Numbered from the stretch's first letter, positions 1 through 13,029 are shown. The stretch: 64,000 nucleotides of DNA from Protula sp. h YS-2021 (GCA_949752745.1 OX457033.1:18391907-18455906); one strand, 5' to 3'. Program-made: numbers and translations. The notes: generated by a model not told the origin, from the sequence alone.

Positions 1-3000
1 TTGTAAAACATCTATTTCAGTACTGGATCCGTAGTCCAACAGACCGTCCATTACATTCTCTGCAGCAACAGTTTATGCAGTTGTTTTTGTTCAATTCCGT
101 GGAATCTCTTACTCTCCACCGTTGTCCGACAGATGCCTCAAAATTATGTGTTGCTACCATTGACCTTTTTATAAACGCTTTCATGGCATTATATAAAAGA
201 TTTCCGATGACAAATCGTAGTCGCTACCGCAAATGTGCTCATTTTTTTTAAGGATAAAGTCTCTGACATTTTCTGATTTATTGCCTTCAAAGATTGACTT
301 CTTGTCATTGAATTCATGTGATATTCACCTATGCCCCTTTTCAGTTTGCTTAATTTTGACTTTACAGCGACACCCAGTTTAGTTAGTCTACACTACACTA
401 CCGCTTTATTGCTTCATAGCTTAATTCATAACGAGGTTAACTGATCTCTTTTGCTGACAAAATCACTCAGATTTCGGACTCCAAGCATCCCTCAATCTGA
501 ACTAACTATAAACAATCTAAACTTTACCATTCATTGATGTGTTCGTCCTTGGTCCTTGCAACTCTGTCATTATTTCATGACCTGTTTCTTGCCGATATTT
601 TTCTTAGTGTCTCGGAGCAATTTTACTAGTGTTAAAATGTATATTATTTTAGTAATGAAATTTTTTCTTCTCAAAAACTAATAGCTGTCCAAATTTTAGT
701 GTTATTTTCCAGCTGTCATACCAATAGACTCTGTATAAAAGAATGATTGCGGTGATATAAAGCTCGATATACTGGACTGGGTGAGTTTCTGCAATTGCTT
801 CTCAGTACCACTTGGTTTAATATCTTAAAACTGAAAGTATGCAAATGATGCAAGGCTTTGATTTGATGCAGCACCGGAAAGTGACTCGTACCTGTCGTTC
901 TGGGCTATGTGGTGACAAATCTTCTGTATGTCTTATGGTTCGGTAGATACTCTCTTAACAGTCTGTTCATTAACCCCTTACTGGACACGAGCAGAGATGC
1001 TACACAGCGGGCGCGCTTTGCCTTCTGGTCTTTAGCTGCTTCGTCACTGTTACTATGTTACTGTTACTGATAGTATGTAAATATCAAATCTTTCCAAAAG
1101 GGCCTTATTTTACCCCAACATAATTCTAGTATCTGTAGTGTTTCTTGTGCAATATCTGTTTATTTATTTTATTGGTTCTAAGCTAGTTTACTGGCTGCTA
1201 AATTATTGCAGATATCTAATACTAAAGGGTTTATGCAAAAAAAAAAAAACCTGGTTAGCAACAATTCAGACATGTGTTGGAATGCCTTTGAACAAACCTC
1301 GAAGTGTTGAATTCATTTGTCTTCCACAAGTATCTGAATTCTTACAAAGTCAAAATATCCTTTTTCGCTATCGCAACACAAAAAGGGTTTCATTAAAGAA
1401 TGTGCCTTTCAAGTGAATATGTCAAACGAAGTTTCGTACCCGGTTAGATTAGGCAAAACTTACTTAACATTTCTTTTTAAAAAGGGGTGCATATTTAAGT
1501 TGTTTTGTATAAAAATGTATATTAGAATTAAAATGTTAATGTCCCTTTATTCTGCTGTTTTGCGATATTCAAGTTTATATTTATATAAATAGTACCGTAT
1601 TATTTCTGCAAATGAGAAATTAATTCAGATGTATAAATTCAGTGATTGAAGGTATTTTATTTCATGATTGTCATTGTGGGTACTATGGAAACAGTAGCAT
1701 TTTGACTGCTAAAAACATTATGTTAACAAGTAGAGAGCTCTTCCAGTATCGAAAGAGCCACAGAGGAGTGCCAAATTATCATATTTATAAGAAAATATAT
1801 TTGTACAAAAAACCATGAAATAAAAATAACACCACACTAGCGTTTGGATTTATCTGAATTCTCCCCTCCCTAAGCCTTGCTTACTGTTCGTCCTCACCTT
1901 GCAGCTTCGTGCTACCAGTGCACGAACCTGTGAGACGGATTTTTGGGTCAACCCACCACCCCACCCACCGCTCGTATACTTTTATCCCATTAGCAGAGAT
2001 TCATGTACCAAATTGTTATCATGCTTGTTCAGGATTTTTAAAGCGACCCCTAAACGTGGAGGGCTAAGTTTGAAACAATACTTTCTTTTTAACCAAACGC
2101 GAAATGCAGTTCCGGGAGAACCCCCTCCCCCATCCCCCATTTTGGAAAATAGAGCAGTGATTAAAAATTACCCCATTTTCGAACGAAATTGTCAATCTGC
2201 AGAGACAGTATCTAGCCTCAAAATTGCCATCACCTCTTTCTTCTTTTTTTGTACAAACACATGGTAAGATATATACCAGCAAGTGCCCGTCCGCCGGTGG
2301 TTTTATCATATTACCGTTACTAAGGACATATAACACTCGATTCACATGCCGTTTGTTTTATTCAAAATATAACGGGCTACGAGGTAGACCGTTAGAAAGC
2401 GAAATGCAAAGAATTGTTCTCGACTGATGTTCCTTTATTTCGAAACGTCCAGACAGACCTCATGACACCGTGAAAAACTGCAAATAACAGACAAACGTAA
2501 ATTAATACGTACTGCTCAAATGTTGTTTAACTTACGCGAAAAATGCAGTTTTCACTACGAATATAACAAAATTATACACGATCTTGGGAACGAGCAAGGT
2601 GTGAATCGGTACTCGACTTAAAAACCTTTATTGTGACAAATCCTGAAATATTTTATAACAATATGATCTATAAATAATTTTGGGCTATAGTTAACCTTTT
2701 CGCCTTTTAAGTATCCGTTAATTACATAATATATCTGAATTTTCGTACATTGTGTCCAAAAAATTTAATATGGCTGCCGAATGGTCAGAATCGCAGTTTG
2801 ATTCGATTATGCTAATCACTTCATGCATATTCAAGAGCTCATCAGTTACGTGGCTCCCCAAAAATCATAGGTGATTTTTAAAACCTTGTGCCTATTATAG
2901 TCGCTCTTTGTTATCGTTACGGTTATAAACTAAGTTTAAATACGTCTACTCGACGTATAACAACTAACGCGTTGTGTTTATAATAACATATACGTGGCAG

Positions 3001-3310
3001 TGAATGTCTTTCACCAGATATTGAATACAGTGCATGCGCGAATACATAATATCGAATACATTACGCACATACACATAAACGAACATATAAGAGAACGAAC
3101 TACACTGTTTACATACTTTGCATACCATTATGTAACGTCAATGCAAATACATAGATTACGTTATGCCCAAAGGCGAACTTATCACAACGACAACACTGTT
3201 TACATAGCACAGTCAATATTCGAATTTAATATTACATGTACACGATAAGCGGAAGTTTTTTGTCGAAATTGAAAAAAAAACGGCACTTATGACTGGCACT
3301 AAGCAATAAA
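1..3310. repeat. Segmental duplicate of a TLR 3' flank (copy A)
   Basis: This stretch matches, in order and on the same strand, the DNA downstream of the TLR gene at about 58325-62150, with many shared landmarks such as the run around 1100-1250 versus 59010-59160. The match breaks near 3310. Compared with the 58-62 kb copy it lacks a roughly 50-bp piece near 1374 and the 0.95-kb hairpin insertion, and it carries about 150 bp near 2200-2340 that the other copy lacks. The TLR body belonging to this copy would lie left of the window. No credible coding region was seen. Confidence 0.8.
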
Positions 3311-3428
3311 ATCGGTACATAAAATGCCTTACGAAGAAACTGACGAAAGTGAGCAAAAATAACCAAAACGCGCTCATATAACACAGATACTGAGTCTACC
3401 AAGTGCTTAATATACTCTGAAGTCGGTA

Positions 3429-3611
3429 TTAAGTCGCACATTGTTGAGGCTCCTCGTTGGGGATTCCTTGGTCTCCTTCTAAAAGAAGCAATAACTTATA
3501 TATTGGGCGTTCCAGTCCAGTTCGTGTTTTCGTTCTTTTTCCGTTATGATCTAATGTAGAATAGCCAACTTTCACCCATACTTCTCGCACACGGCCATCC
3601 TTGGAGGGCAT
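3429..3611 (-). pseudogene. BEL/Pao integrase C-terminal tail
   Basis: GKDGxVR-like start followed by a charged stretch and RPIYKLLLLLE is the typical end of Pao polyproteins. It sits at the left limit of the element in the expected order. Only about 60 codons remain. Confidence 0.6.
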
Positions 3612-4142
3612 TAACTCATCAATACTGCCTAATGACCATTAGTTTCGCGGTATATTTTCGTCCCAGATAGCTACTTTGTCTCCTTCTTCCAGATTCCTCT
3701 TTTGCGAGATCCACGTTTGTCTCGCCTGCAAGGTCTGAAGAAATTCCCCTTTCCACCTCAGCCAAAGCATGTTTAGCAGATGCTGTACCCATCTCCATTT
3801 TTAAGGCAGGTATATGTCTTCTTTAACGAAGACGCTGGGTGGTGGTAAAACTACATTGCTCTTTATGGTTAGGATATGGTTGGGCGTCAGTGGTCTCAAA
3901 CTCAATGGGTCGTTTGTCTTATCCACTGTGAGGGGTCTTGAGTTTATGATGTTCGCCGTTTCATAAAGGCACGTCCTGAGTGATTAATCATCCAGCTGCA
4001 TTCCAGACTGAGAACTAACCATAAGAACTACAAGTATGGACCGAACTGATCTCTTCTGGTGTTCCCATACACCTACCACATGAGAAGCTGATGCCACATT
4101 CATTTTAAACTCAATAAAATAACAACCATTGCTATGCAGGAA

Positions 4143-4624
4143 CTAGGCGACTTTGCCTTGATCCATCTTCTCGTGTTCACGTTGAAACTCCAATTTTGCA
4201 CCGACAAAGTTAGTCCCCTGGTCGCTTCGTAACTGCCGAATGTGTACTCGGATAGCCATCATATGTCGTAAGCAGTTAATGAACGAGTCGGTACTTAATG
4301 AGTTGGCCTTCTCAATGTGCACTGCTCTACTGGCAAGGCAGGTGAAGAGCACACCGCACCCTTAAGGTCTTTTCTTCCTTCCTTTATTAGAAACTGCTCG
4401 AACAGGTCAACTGCGCAGTAATAAAAGGGCGCCGCCGGTTCAACGCGATCTTTAAGTACTGCAACCATTTTCTGTGTCTGTGCACTCCTGGGCCATCTGC
4501 GGTATACCACGCAACTTGAGATATTGATCTCACTACTCGGTTGCAGCTCATTATCCAAAATCCAATCGATCGAATTTGGTTCACTGTCATTCCTCTTCTT
4601 TGATGGTTTATTTACTGATGACAA
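4143..4624 (-). pseudogene. BEL/Pao integrase fragment
   Basis: LFTCLASRAVHIE, TDSFINCLRHMMAIR and RSDQGTNFVGAKLE are the Pao integrase core around the first two catalytic Asp residues; the usual SDNG reads SDQG here. It is split from the upstream ORF (4624-4295) by a frame change, and the region after the second Asp is lost. Confidence 0.75.
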
Positions 4625-5058
4625 AACCTGACGATGAGCTGCGTAACGTGCTGCGCTTTGGGAGGATGATTGGGTGCTTCTCTCGATCTGCTAGTGACGG
4701 TCGCTTGAATCTTCAGTCAAATCTCAGCAGGCCATTGTTATCTAACGGAGGGTCGAAGTTATAAAGAGAATCTCTCATTTTTAGCTGTTTTGGTTGAACT
4801 CTTCCATTACTTGTGTTGATCTCAATGAGTCCTATCTGCTCACCGAAAGACCGAAAGAAGCCGCTTGCAGAACACAAATCTCACTGACTCTGTCTCGCAG
4901 AATTGCCATATACCAAAGACAATTTGCAAATGCAGCTCTTTTAGATTATTCCAGTCTGAGAATCTCCCCAGTCGAGCAAACTATATATGCTTTGACCTGA
5001 CGAGTTCATGATGCCAGACCTCTTTTTACTTCTGGATCCTCGTCGTTGATAGCAGGTA

Positions 5059-5956
5059 TTATTTTAATTTCGGGAAGGTCTTGTCTCCAATGGAACTCAG
5101 GGCCGGCAAACTTCTAGTGCCTCGCGATGCCGGATTCATCGCCGTATCAACATGTCGCCACTGAGATGGATCGCTGTGTTCCCGGATTTGTGCTACGCGA
5201 TTTGCCACGAACACGTTTGAGAGATATCCGAGCATTACGTCGCTATCTGTCCAGTAAACCTCGGAAACGTTCTGATAGTCGAGTTGTCTTCTGAGGTATT
5301 TGCCGATGCGAATGGATAACACATCTGCCCTCAATTCCATTCTGGGAATTGTCACCGGTCGAACAGGAACAACTCTAGCTTTCGCCATTACTAAAGAAGA
5401 ATGCACTCGGCTTTTATCGTCGACCATGCGTACGTATGAACACTGTCCACGGCCCAGTTGGCTAGCATCGCGAAAGTGATGAAGCTGAATCTTCTTCACT
5501 GCTCCAAAATTGGTAGGCTTGTAGCATCTCGGCACCTTCACGGTTTCTAACTGATGAAGATACTCCCGCATGCTTCCCAACGTGTCACGATATTCGTTGT
5601 TAACGCTGCATCCCAATCAAGCTGGAGTTTGCATGTATCTTGTAAGATCTTTTTTCTACTAGAATGACTGTAGACAGCAGTCCTAAGGGGTCAAACAGAG
5701 ATGTGACTGCAGAAAACAATCCGCGGCGCCTGTTCTTCGTGATTATGGAAAACTGGAAGCAGTCGAGCTTAAAATTCCATTCTAGACCTAGAGCACGCTC
5801 TATCGAAGTGTCTCTACGAAAGATGTCTAAATTCTGCATTCTATCTGCTCTTTCTTCTTCAGGAATGGACTCTAGAACCCCTGCAGAATTGGTCCCAAAC
5901 TTGTGAAGTGTTAGCCCTGCCTTAGCAAATTGCTTTTGTACTAGCAAATAGATCAA
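5059..5956 (-). pseudogene. BEL/Pao RT connection and RNase H fragment
   Basis: The right part (5956-5600) has the Pao motif around ALGLEWNFKLD and the SLFDPLGLLS segment after the RT palm. The left part (5616-5059) has HHFRDASQLGRGQCSYVR, VTIPRMELRAD and YWTDSDVMLGYL, matching the Pao RNase H core. A frameshift near 5600-5616 separates them. Confidence 0.8.
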
Positions 5957-6300
5957 TAGCCTCTGCTACCAATGCTGTACTGGCTAGACCGTCATCTACG
6001 TAGAAATTTGACCTGACGAAATTTGCCGCTGGAGATCCACATTCTGCTTGACCATCCTCTGCCGCTTGCTTCAATCCGTAATTAGAACACCCCGGTGAAC
6101 AGTCATACTGAAGATCTTGCGTTTAAGCAAAGTGTCTGTTCCAGACCACCACACAAACCGTAGATAATGTCTTCCTTGTGTACTTCAAAGTAATAGAACA
6201 TTTTTTATATCACACGTGATGGCAGTCTGTTCTTTTCGGAAGCGCAACAGACCTCCTAACAGGCCATTGGTCAAGTCCGGTCAAGGCACCAACAGGTCGT

Positions 6301-7142
6301 TCAAGCTGATAGACTCAAGCGGGTGCTACAGTTGATAACCACTCCAACTTTCTTTTTCATAGGGTGGAAAACGCTGAGGCGTAGGATGTACCATAAATTG
6401 TGTCCATCAGCTGAAGAATCGAGTTCCTCAACTATCTCCTCAAAGCCCTTCGCGATTATTTCTTCCATAAAGGCGGTGTAATATTCGCGAAACTTAGGAT
6501 TGCGTTCAAACTTCTTCTGAGAAGGTGAGAGCCAAGACAGAGCTTGAAATTGGTTATTTGGAAGCTTCGGTACCGGTTGCTTCAGTGGCAGGGGCATTGA
6601 GTAATGTCCATTCTCTATTTGCTTGATACCAAACGTCATTATTTTCAAGAACAGGGTGTCATTATAGGAGTACTTAAAATTTGGGTCCGAACTGCACCCG
6701 ACATCGTCTGCTTGAATTAAGTCGATCGGAGAAAACAATTCTTTGGCTTCCATGCAAGGTTCTATCTTAGCCTTTCCAGTAAAACCGCACCCTTCCACAT
6801 TCGTAGAAATGCGGAAACACGTGCTACTGGAATAGCTTTTTTCAGAAGTCTTTCCGATGACGCCCCACCCTAGGCCCGTTCTCTGTGTGAATGGGCTAAC
6901 TTTTTCCGGGGCGATGACTCTATAGATATGAACAGACGTTTGCAGTTGCAACCAATCAACAATCCAATTTCTATATCTTGTAAAGGCACCATCTTATCGA
7001 CAATGCCCTCCAAATACGGCCACATTTTCGCTGTGTCAGGTGTAAGTATGTGCGCACTATTTACTGGAATGTCGTGCCTTGTAAACGTTGGTGGCAGTTT
7101 TGATCTGTGTACGAAATTGTAACCACGAACGTAGATATCCAA
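6301..7142 (-). pseudogene. BEL/Pao protease to RT fragment
   Basis: Two overlapping frames (7142-6870 and 6951-6301) carry the Pao signature in which a protease-like segment ends with an LIG motif and is followed by the TGLGWGVIGK-type linker, then the N-terminal RT region with FERNPKFREYYTAFMEE. The frame switch near 6900 and the loss of the RT catalytic region further left show decay. Confidence 0.7.
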
Positions 7143-7420
7143 TATCTTTTCCGTGCATATGACCTCCTCCTTTGTGATAATATTGAAAGCCGTAATTTTC
7201 GGTCCGGATACATTCAGGGCTGAACAGTTACGTTGTGAGATAGAGCACGAGCCAGAGTGAGTGTCCAGTACAGCATAGACTAGACGCTCATCCCCTGAAC
7301 CTTCCTCAATGGATACGATACATACACGGGCAATATCATCGAAGAAAAACTACCGGAAGATATACCATAACTGTTCGCTGCATGAACGACTGATTTAGGC
7401 ACAGTTATGCTATGTAGATA

Positions 7421-7747
7421 TCAGATGTTGTGTCTTCTGCTGCCTGCTCTTTCACGAGCTTGTCGAGATACAACGCCATAGGACGCGTCCCAGAACATGT
7501 TCTGCATGTTGCCCTGGCTCGACATTTCTTTTATATGTGGCTCGACTTTGACTTTAACTGACTTCTCCAGGAACCTGTCACACGAATCTAATCCATGTTC
7601 CTGTTTACAGAATATGCATTCTTTCTTCACTGTGATTGCTTTGACTTCGGCATCCTTTTGCGGTTTAATTTGACCTTTGCCATTGTATTTGTCTTTCTTT
7701 CCTGGAGGGTTTTCATTCTTCTTCTGTATTTTTTTCTTCATTAGCAC
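7421..7747 (-). pseudogene. BEL/Pao gag C-terminal zinc-knuckle fragment
   Basis: A lysine-rich segment is followed by CIFCKQEHGLDSC, a C-x2-C-x4-H-x4-C-like knuckle of the type found at the gag-pol junction of Pao elements. It lies directly upstream (on the minus strand) of the protease/RT fragments. No reliable start codon; a remnant. Confidence 0.6.
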
Positions 7748-7959
7748 TGGAAGACAGTGCGTGGCGACTACTTTGTGATTTATTCCCTTTAACTATCTTG
7801 TCGCCTTGAACTGACCGTGATAAAATGCATGGGTCACAAGCTATATCTGACTCCGAACTTTGAATGATAGAAAGGACCTGGGCTTTTGTGGTCTGCGAAA
7901 ATATTTATATTTAGTCAAAATGGTCTGCGAAAATCCGAACCAACCTTCTCACAATCTTC

Positions 7960-9345
7960 CAGCAATTTTTTCTGCATCCGTTTGTTTCCTCTTATATTTA
8001 TTCTCTCCAATGAAACTATGAACAAAACCTGGCCCACGTACGAAAGGAATGTAGCTCAGAGAGTAGAGATAACATCTTCAAAGAAAGTAATCCATACCTT
8101 GCTTGAAAATCTAGACCGGGACATTCCCTCAGACATACGACGCATATCACAAGGTTAGATTTATTTGCGATGGCTTGACGACAGTGAAAACCAAACTTAT
8201 TTGGCAAAGAAAAAGAGTTGCTTTGATAAGCTGATATGCTCAATATACAAAGTAGCTGGGAAAACTCCTTGGCAGTACACTTTCCCGCTCAACAACTTTA
8301 GCCCTAAGGAACTCACATCAGTTTAATAATGCGTACCTCCGTTCGTGTGATACACTTCGTGTCTTCCCTCATTTTATATCTCATATTATAAGCATGTATT
8401 TCGATAATAGATCCATAATCCAACAGATCACTATGGTGATGTGGCATGTTTTTGCATGTTTTTGCAGATAATCGGTAATTATACACCCTTTTGGTATCTG
8501 TAAATATAATGCTTTGTAACCTTTGAACGAACCACAAAGTGTTGACTTCATTGGCTCTCCACAAGTGACTGAATCCAATGTCAAGCTCCATGTTCCATCA
8601 CCATTATAGCACAGACGAATTTCGCCTTAGATAGATAATTAACTCTCAGATCTTTTATCAGATACTGTGACTCCTGTGTGTTACAACGCAACTTCCGTTT
8701 GACAAAAAAGGATTTCGTCAAAGAATTTATAACGCTGGCTTATAAAAAATGACGTTCGAGTGAATATATCGAGCAAAATTTCGTTAGGGCAGAATTAGCG
8801 CAAAATTTACTCATCATTTCGTTTAAAACGGGAGAACATTTTGACCTGTTTGTATGTCATTATAGATATTAGAATGTAAATGTCTCTTTATTCGCTGTCA
8901 CATGATATTCATGTTTATATCACTGTAGATGTTTCTTATTTCTTAAAATGAGCAATTAATGCAAATGTTTAAATTTAGTGACCACTTTGAGATAACTGTT
9001 GATGATGAATCATGACTGTCGTTATCAGTACAAAAAACACTAATATTTTGACTGATAAACGGTAGTATGTAGACTGATACACAAGGGCAGTTATGATTTA
9101 TCATCAAGAGTCACCTCAAAGATGTCACTAAATCTATACATACAAACATATATATACATACATACAATCATTCTCGTCCTGTATCGAAAATGCGCAGATG
9201 AATTCAAAATATAATATTTATAACCAAATTTACCTAAAATTATGAAATAAAAAGTAAACGCACACTCGCGTTGGAACTGGTCCTGAAGCAGTCGCTGAGT
9301 CTTCTGCATTGTTCGCAATCGCCTTTCAGGATCGTGTCATCAGTG
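7960..9345 (+). pseudogene. TLR TIR-domain fragment with 3' flank (copy A')
   Basis: Positions about 7990-8158 encode the second half of a TIR domain (ILSNET, PTYERNVA, EITSSKKVI, LDRDIPSDIRRI). This is nearly the same peptide as the 3' end of the TLR at 57.93-58.12 kb. The following DNA to about 9345 matches the TLR 3' flank near 58.12-59.85 kb with an internal deletion. Nothing of the ectodomain or membrane segment precedes it, so it is a truncated paralogue abutting the BEL/Pao element. Confidence 0.75.
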
Positions 9346-9516
9346 CAACAGGCTGTCGGAGATGTTTTTCGTTCCAGTCATTTCATCATTATGCGTAGAA
9401 AATGTGACAAATGTATAGATATGATATGTATTTGTTAGAGTTTTTCTTGTTTAATTGTTTACAAATAACGACCGATTTTTCCTCTTTTATGGAAATATGT
9501 AGATTACAATATACAC

Positions 9517-10548
9517 TTGCTCATGCTAGACATGAGCAAAGCTCTTGACACTATTAAACGCGATATACTGATAGATGATCTCAAAATAGTATTAGAATTA
9601 GATGAACTTTACCTGCTCAGTATTCTGCTAAGCAATATAAAACTTAGCATAAAAATAGGAAAAGTATATGGAAAATTCTTTTCAAGCACAATTGGCTCAC
9701 CACAAGGAGATGGAGCTTCAGCTATACTCTTCTTAACATACCTAGCCAATTCCATGAAAAGACAACCTGGCTTTGTGTTTGACAATTACAGCAATCTTCA
9801 CTTCCTACTAGATCAACCATTTGCTGATGACATAAGTTACGGATCTACGCTTAAAAGTGAAACAAATAAAATTGAAAACGAAACTACAAAATCACTCAAA
9901 AAACAGAAATCTACAAATAAATGACTGTAAAACAGAAAAATACACTGTTTGCAAAGGGGTGGCATCGAGTGGAAACGCTGTAAACTAGTGGGTAGTTTAC
10001 TTGGAACAGAAGAAGACATCACAAGAAGAAAAACACTAGCGAATAATGCTTTTAATAAGCTGAAAACTGCACTAATCTCGAAACAACTAAATCTACATGT
10101 CAAGATCCGTGTCTTCAACGCATTAATCGAATCAATTTTCTTATACAACAGTGAAGTGTAGAGTCTCACTAAATGCCAAGAACAAGAAATAGATATCTTT
10201 CACCGCAAACTCCTAAGAACTATACTATCAATAAGATATAGTGCTGGAATCTGGATTAGTAACGAAGAACTGTATAAAAAGACAAACCAAACACCGTGGT
10301 CAATTCTAATCAGAAAACGTCGCTGGAATTTCTTTGGACACGTCTGTAGATTACCTGAAACAACACCAGCAAGTAGAGCTCTTAAAGAAGCAACTGAAAT
10401 AGTAAAAAGACCTCCAGGAAGACAAAAAAACAACATACCTGTCAACGATAAAACGCGATCTACAAAATAAAGGAATCTACTCAATCTCACAAGCCAAGAT
10501 TTTAGCACAAAACCGTACTAGGTGGAGAGACTCTGTATAGAAACGTAT
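9517..10548 (+). pseudogene. Non-LTR retrotransposon RT remnant (3' half)
   Basis: The first ORF (9517-9924) has DMSKALDTI, a GSPQGDGAS block and FADDISYGS, i.e. RT palm motifs A, B and C with FADD in place of YADD. Further right, in other frames, come the thumb-like LVGSLLGTEEDI region, RVFNALIESIFLYNSE, and a C-terminal RKRRWNFFGHVCRLPE segment typical of LINE ORF2 ends. Stops near 9924 and 10161 and a frame change near 9940 show it is dead. The 5' part and endonuclease are missing. Confidence 0.75.
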
Positions 10549-11399
10549 AGAGCTTTGCTCTGAAAGCGTATCCCGACGACGACGAACTATGGAAATCCCT
10601 TGATTTGTGTTTTGGTTTAAATGATTGTTTCTGTTGAGAATATATAACTTAATATCTTAATTCATCTTTTTTTTATTTTTATGTGATATATTGTTCTGAA
10701 ATCACTTCGAGTATAAATAAAATCAAGTATTGATTCTATCATTGATCTATTATTTTTTTGCAAATACAAACATTTATTGCTTACGTGTGTTGTCACGTAT
10801 AAATCACTAAGCGATATTAGCTCCTTAAGCGTTAATACATTGTTCAGAAACTGTCGTCACCAATTGCTTATAAACAGTTCTGCACAATTTATCGGTTATT
10901 TCAAACACAAATATATATGTATATATACATGACAAACCGACAAACTCAAATCCCCACCAAAAACGCTTTCGTCTCTGTCCTGTGTAAATCATTCTGTAAC
11001 TGTCAAAAAAGCTACAGATGGTGAATACTAACTCTTCTTTCAAATATCATTTTCAAAATTTTTTAATTGGTCTATTGGTCAATTTTACAAATGTGTAATA
11101 ATTAGTACTGCTTATTTGCAAATCCACCGTCTCTCTTTTTTAATCAACCATAAGAAAAAAGCTTCCACAAAATTGCGACAGAAAAGAGACTTGAGACAAC
11201 AGATAACAGTTTTGAGACAAACAGTAGAATACATACGGACAGACGGACAAATGTGAATGGTCGAAAAATGCGAAATCGGGAAACAAATTCTGTGTGTCCT
11301 TGACCTTAATATAAAACAAGACGCTGTCAGAGAACAGCAAGATTCCCCGTGAAACTCATAAACTGGACGTTCCAAATCTCTATTCCATAATCATTGTAT
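10549..11399. other. AT-rich intergenic DNA
   Basis: I see no gene here. It contains a short TATATA-type dinucleotide run near 10910-10930 and nothing else I can name. Both strands are rich in stops. Confidence 0.5.
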
Positions 11400-11870
11400 A
11401 ATTGAAAAAGTAATTGCTCTTACATTATTCCTTTATAGTCGTGAGGACTCCACAAGGTATTCTCTGTGACACGAAAGCGTCAATTTATCCCATTTTGAGG
11501 GGGGTGTAATTTTTACAATTTTCGATCGATCAAACTGAAAGTTTTGCGTTCCTCATCTTCATTCCACATTTATTTGATATAAAAGAATAATAGCTCTTAC
11601 GTGATTCCTTAATAGTGAAATGGACTCCACGAGGTACCATTTTCAGAGGGCTGTAATTTCGACAATTTTTGATCAATCAAACTGAAACCTTGACATAGCA
11701 AATTCACATACAATAAAGATTGGATATATGAAAGAATAATAGCTTTTACACGAGTTCTTAATAGAGAAATGGATTCCACAAGGTACTCTCGAAAGCGTGA
11801 ATTTAGGCAATTTTCACAGGGCTGTAATTTTGACAATTTTTGACTCCACAAATTTCTTACTATCAAGCGG
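11400..11870. repeat. Roughly 150-bp tandem repeat, about three units
   Basis: Three diverged copies share the order: AATAATAGCTyTTAC, a TTAATAG line, GACTCCACrAGGTA, then GGGCTGTAATTTyGACAATTTTTGA and ATCAAACTGAAA. Units begin near 11410, 11585 and 11740. Noncoding minisatellite. Confidence 0.75.
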
Positions 11871-11982
11871 GACAGACGGACAAACTCAAAACTATAATTT
11901 ATTTTTATTATATTTTTATTATTTCTCAGTAATGCAAATAAAAAAGTGCTAATAATTATATCACTATTCTAACTCTTATCCG

Positions 11983-12135
11983 GTCAATCCGGCGCTGGAT
12001 GTCTGTTGAGTAGTATCGGACCTAAACACGGCCCCACCATTCCTGTCGGTGAGCCAAAAGCTGGGGCAGAGCCAAAGGCGGGCGATCCACCAAACGCGGG
12101 GCTCGCACCAAACGTGGCTTTGCCCCCGAACGCAC
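11983..12135 (-). pseudogene. FG-nucleoporin-like exon (Nup214-like)
   Basis: On the minus strand a splice-acceptor-like CTTACAG (12142-12136) is followed by an ORF with five phenylalanine-glycine repeats of the kind TFGASPAFGGSPAFGS. This is the style of Nup214/CAN C-terminal FG repeats, which bind transport receptors in the nuclear pore. The frame then switches near 12040, where a second frame gives a short AVF..SSAGLTG end and a stop. That makes it a damaged or terminal exon. Another FG-rich island lies on the same strand at 33.6-34.3 kb. The family assignment rests on repeat style only. Confidence 0.45.
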
Positions 12136-12404
12136 CTGTAAGCAAGACGTGAAGAATCTCCGACACACAAATGCCTTCCGGCAAGGGTATAGGGATCCAA
12201 AGAGATCAGGGCACCATCGAACATTGGCTAAGTAACCGACTCAACAAACCAGAGTAAAATACCGGGAAACAAGTTTTTTTTTAATTTATTTATTTTTTGT
12301 AGGGTTTGAAATTTGGCCGTAATTTTGTGTTGTGACTCGAATTTGTTTTTTGTTCTGTCGGGGCTTTTGGGAGCTAACATGACCCGCCCCCCCCCCTTTA
12401 ACCG

Positions 12405-12533
12405 GTGTAGCAGTCCATCCTGTATCCGCTATTGATATGTCCTAGGCGGATCCCCTATCCCGTGTAGCAGTCCATCCTGTATCCGCTATTGATATGTCCT
12501 AGGCGGATCCCCTATCCCGTGTAGCAGTCCATT
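12405..12533. repeat. 57-bp direct tandem repeat, 2.3 copies
   Basis: Two copies that look identical by eye, 12405-12461 and 12462-12518, start GTGTAGCAGTCCATCCTG. A third begins at 12519 and breaks off after about 15 bp. Identity implies recent duplication. Confidence 0.95.
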
Positions 12534-12780
12534 CTATCATCTCTGGTATTGTTCTTTTTTTATTCTTTATTTATTCATTTTTTTTATAGTCATTGATATT
12601 TATTTCATCCCAAACCATTTATGACCAGTGTTATATTGTTTCAAAAGACGACTTGCTCTCTATGTAGTAATCTTTAAAATGTCACATTTTTAGCTGCATG
12701 AAGGAGTTTTAAGTTGATTACAAAGCTCTTCACAAGTACTTTATTAGTAAGCGCACTGCACACCTAACCAACAGGGGGAT

Positions 12781-12969
12781 GTGCTTGTAGCAGCGGAAAA
12801 CCCAGATGACCTCACACCAAAACCGGAAGCACTCGAGGATGAAACAGCCGCTTCTCTAGCAGCTGGAATTGTGGTAGCTGAAATCAAAGGGAAGGTTGAA
12901 AATGTTGGAAATAAACGAACTATATTTAGTCAAAATGAGGAGAACATAGTTACTCCAGTAACCGAATAG
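12781..12969 (+). other. Possible 3'-terminal coding exon, unknown
   Basis: A 62-codon open stretch with protein-like composition (VAAENPDDLTPKPEALEDE, then a lysine/glutamate-rich end) follows an acceptor-like CCAACAG ending at 12774 and finishes with TAG. It has no ATG at its start. I do not recognise it; it could equally be chance. Confidence 0.25.
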
Positions 12970-13029
12970 ATGATTCCCGCTTGCAACTGTCAGTACCTGG
13001 GAAGATCATTTAAACATGTTAAGATTTAT

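Larger units (their letters stand above)
3425..7860 (-). mobile_element. Decayed BEL/Pao LTR retrotransposon
   Basis: Read from right to left, broken ORFs give a zinc-knuckle gag end, aspartic protease/RT, RNase H, integrase and the basic C-terminal tail, which is the BEL/Pao order. Every module is interrupted by stops and frame changes. I could not find paired LTRs or a target duplication. The element lies between TLR-flank copy A (ending about 3310) and the TIR fragment at 7.96 kb. Confidence 0.8.

Noticed and set aside
2994..3248. ORF of 84 codons conserved in the duplicate at 61854-62072
   Set aside because: The two copies differ mostly by amino-acid-changing substitutions, and the matching DNA continues equally well outside the ORF. 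Shared ancestry of the flank explains it.
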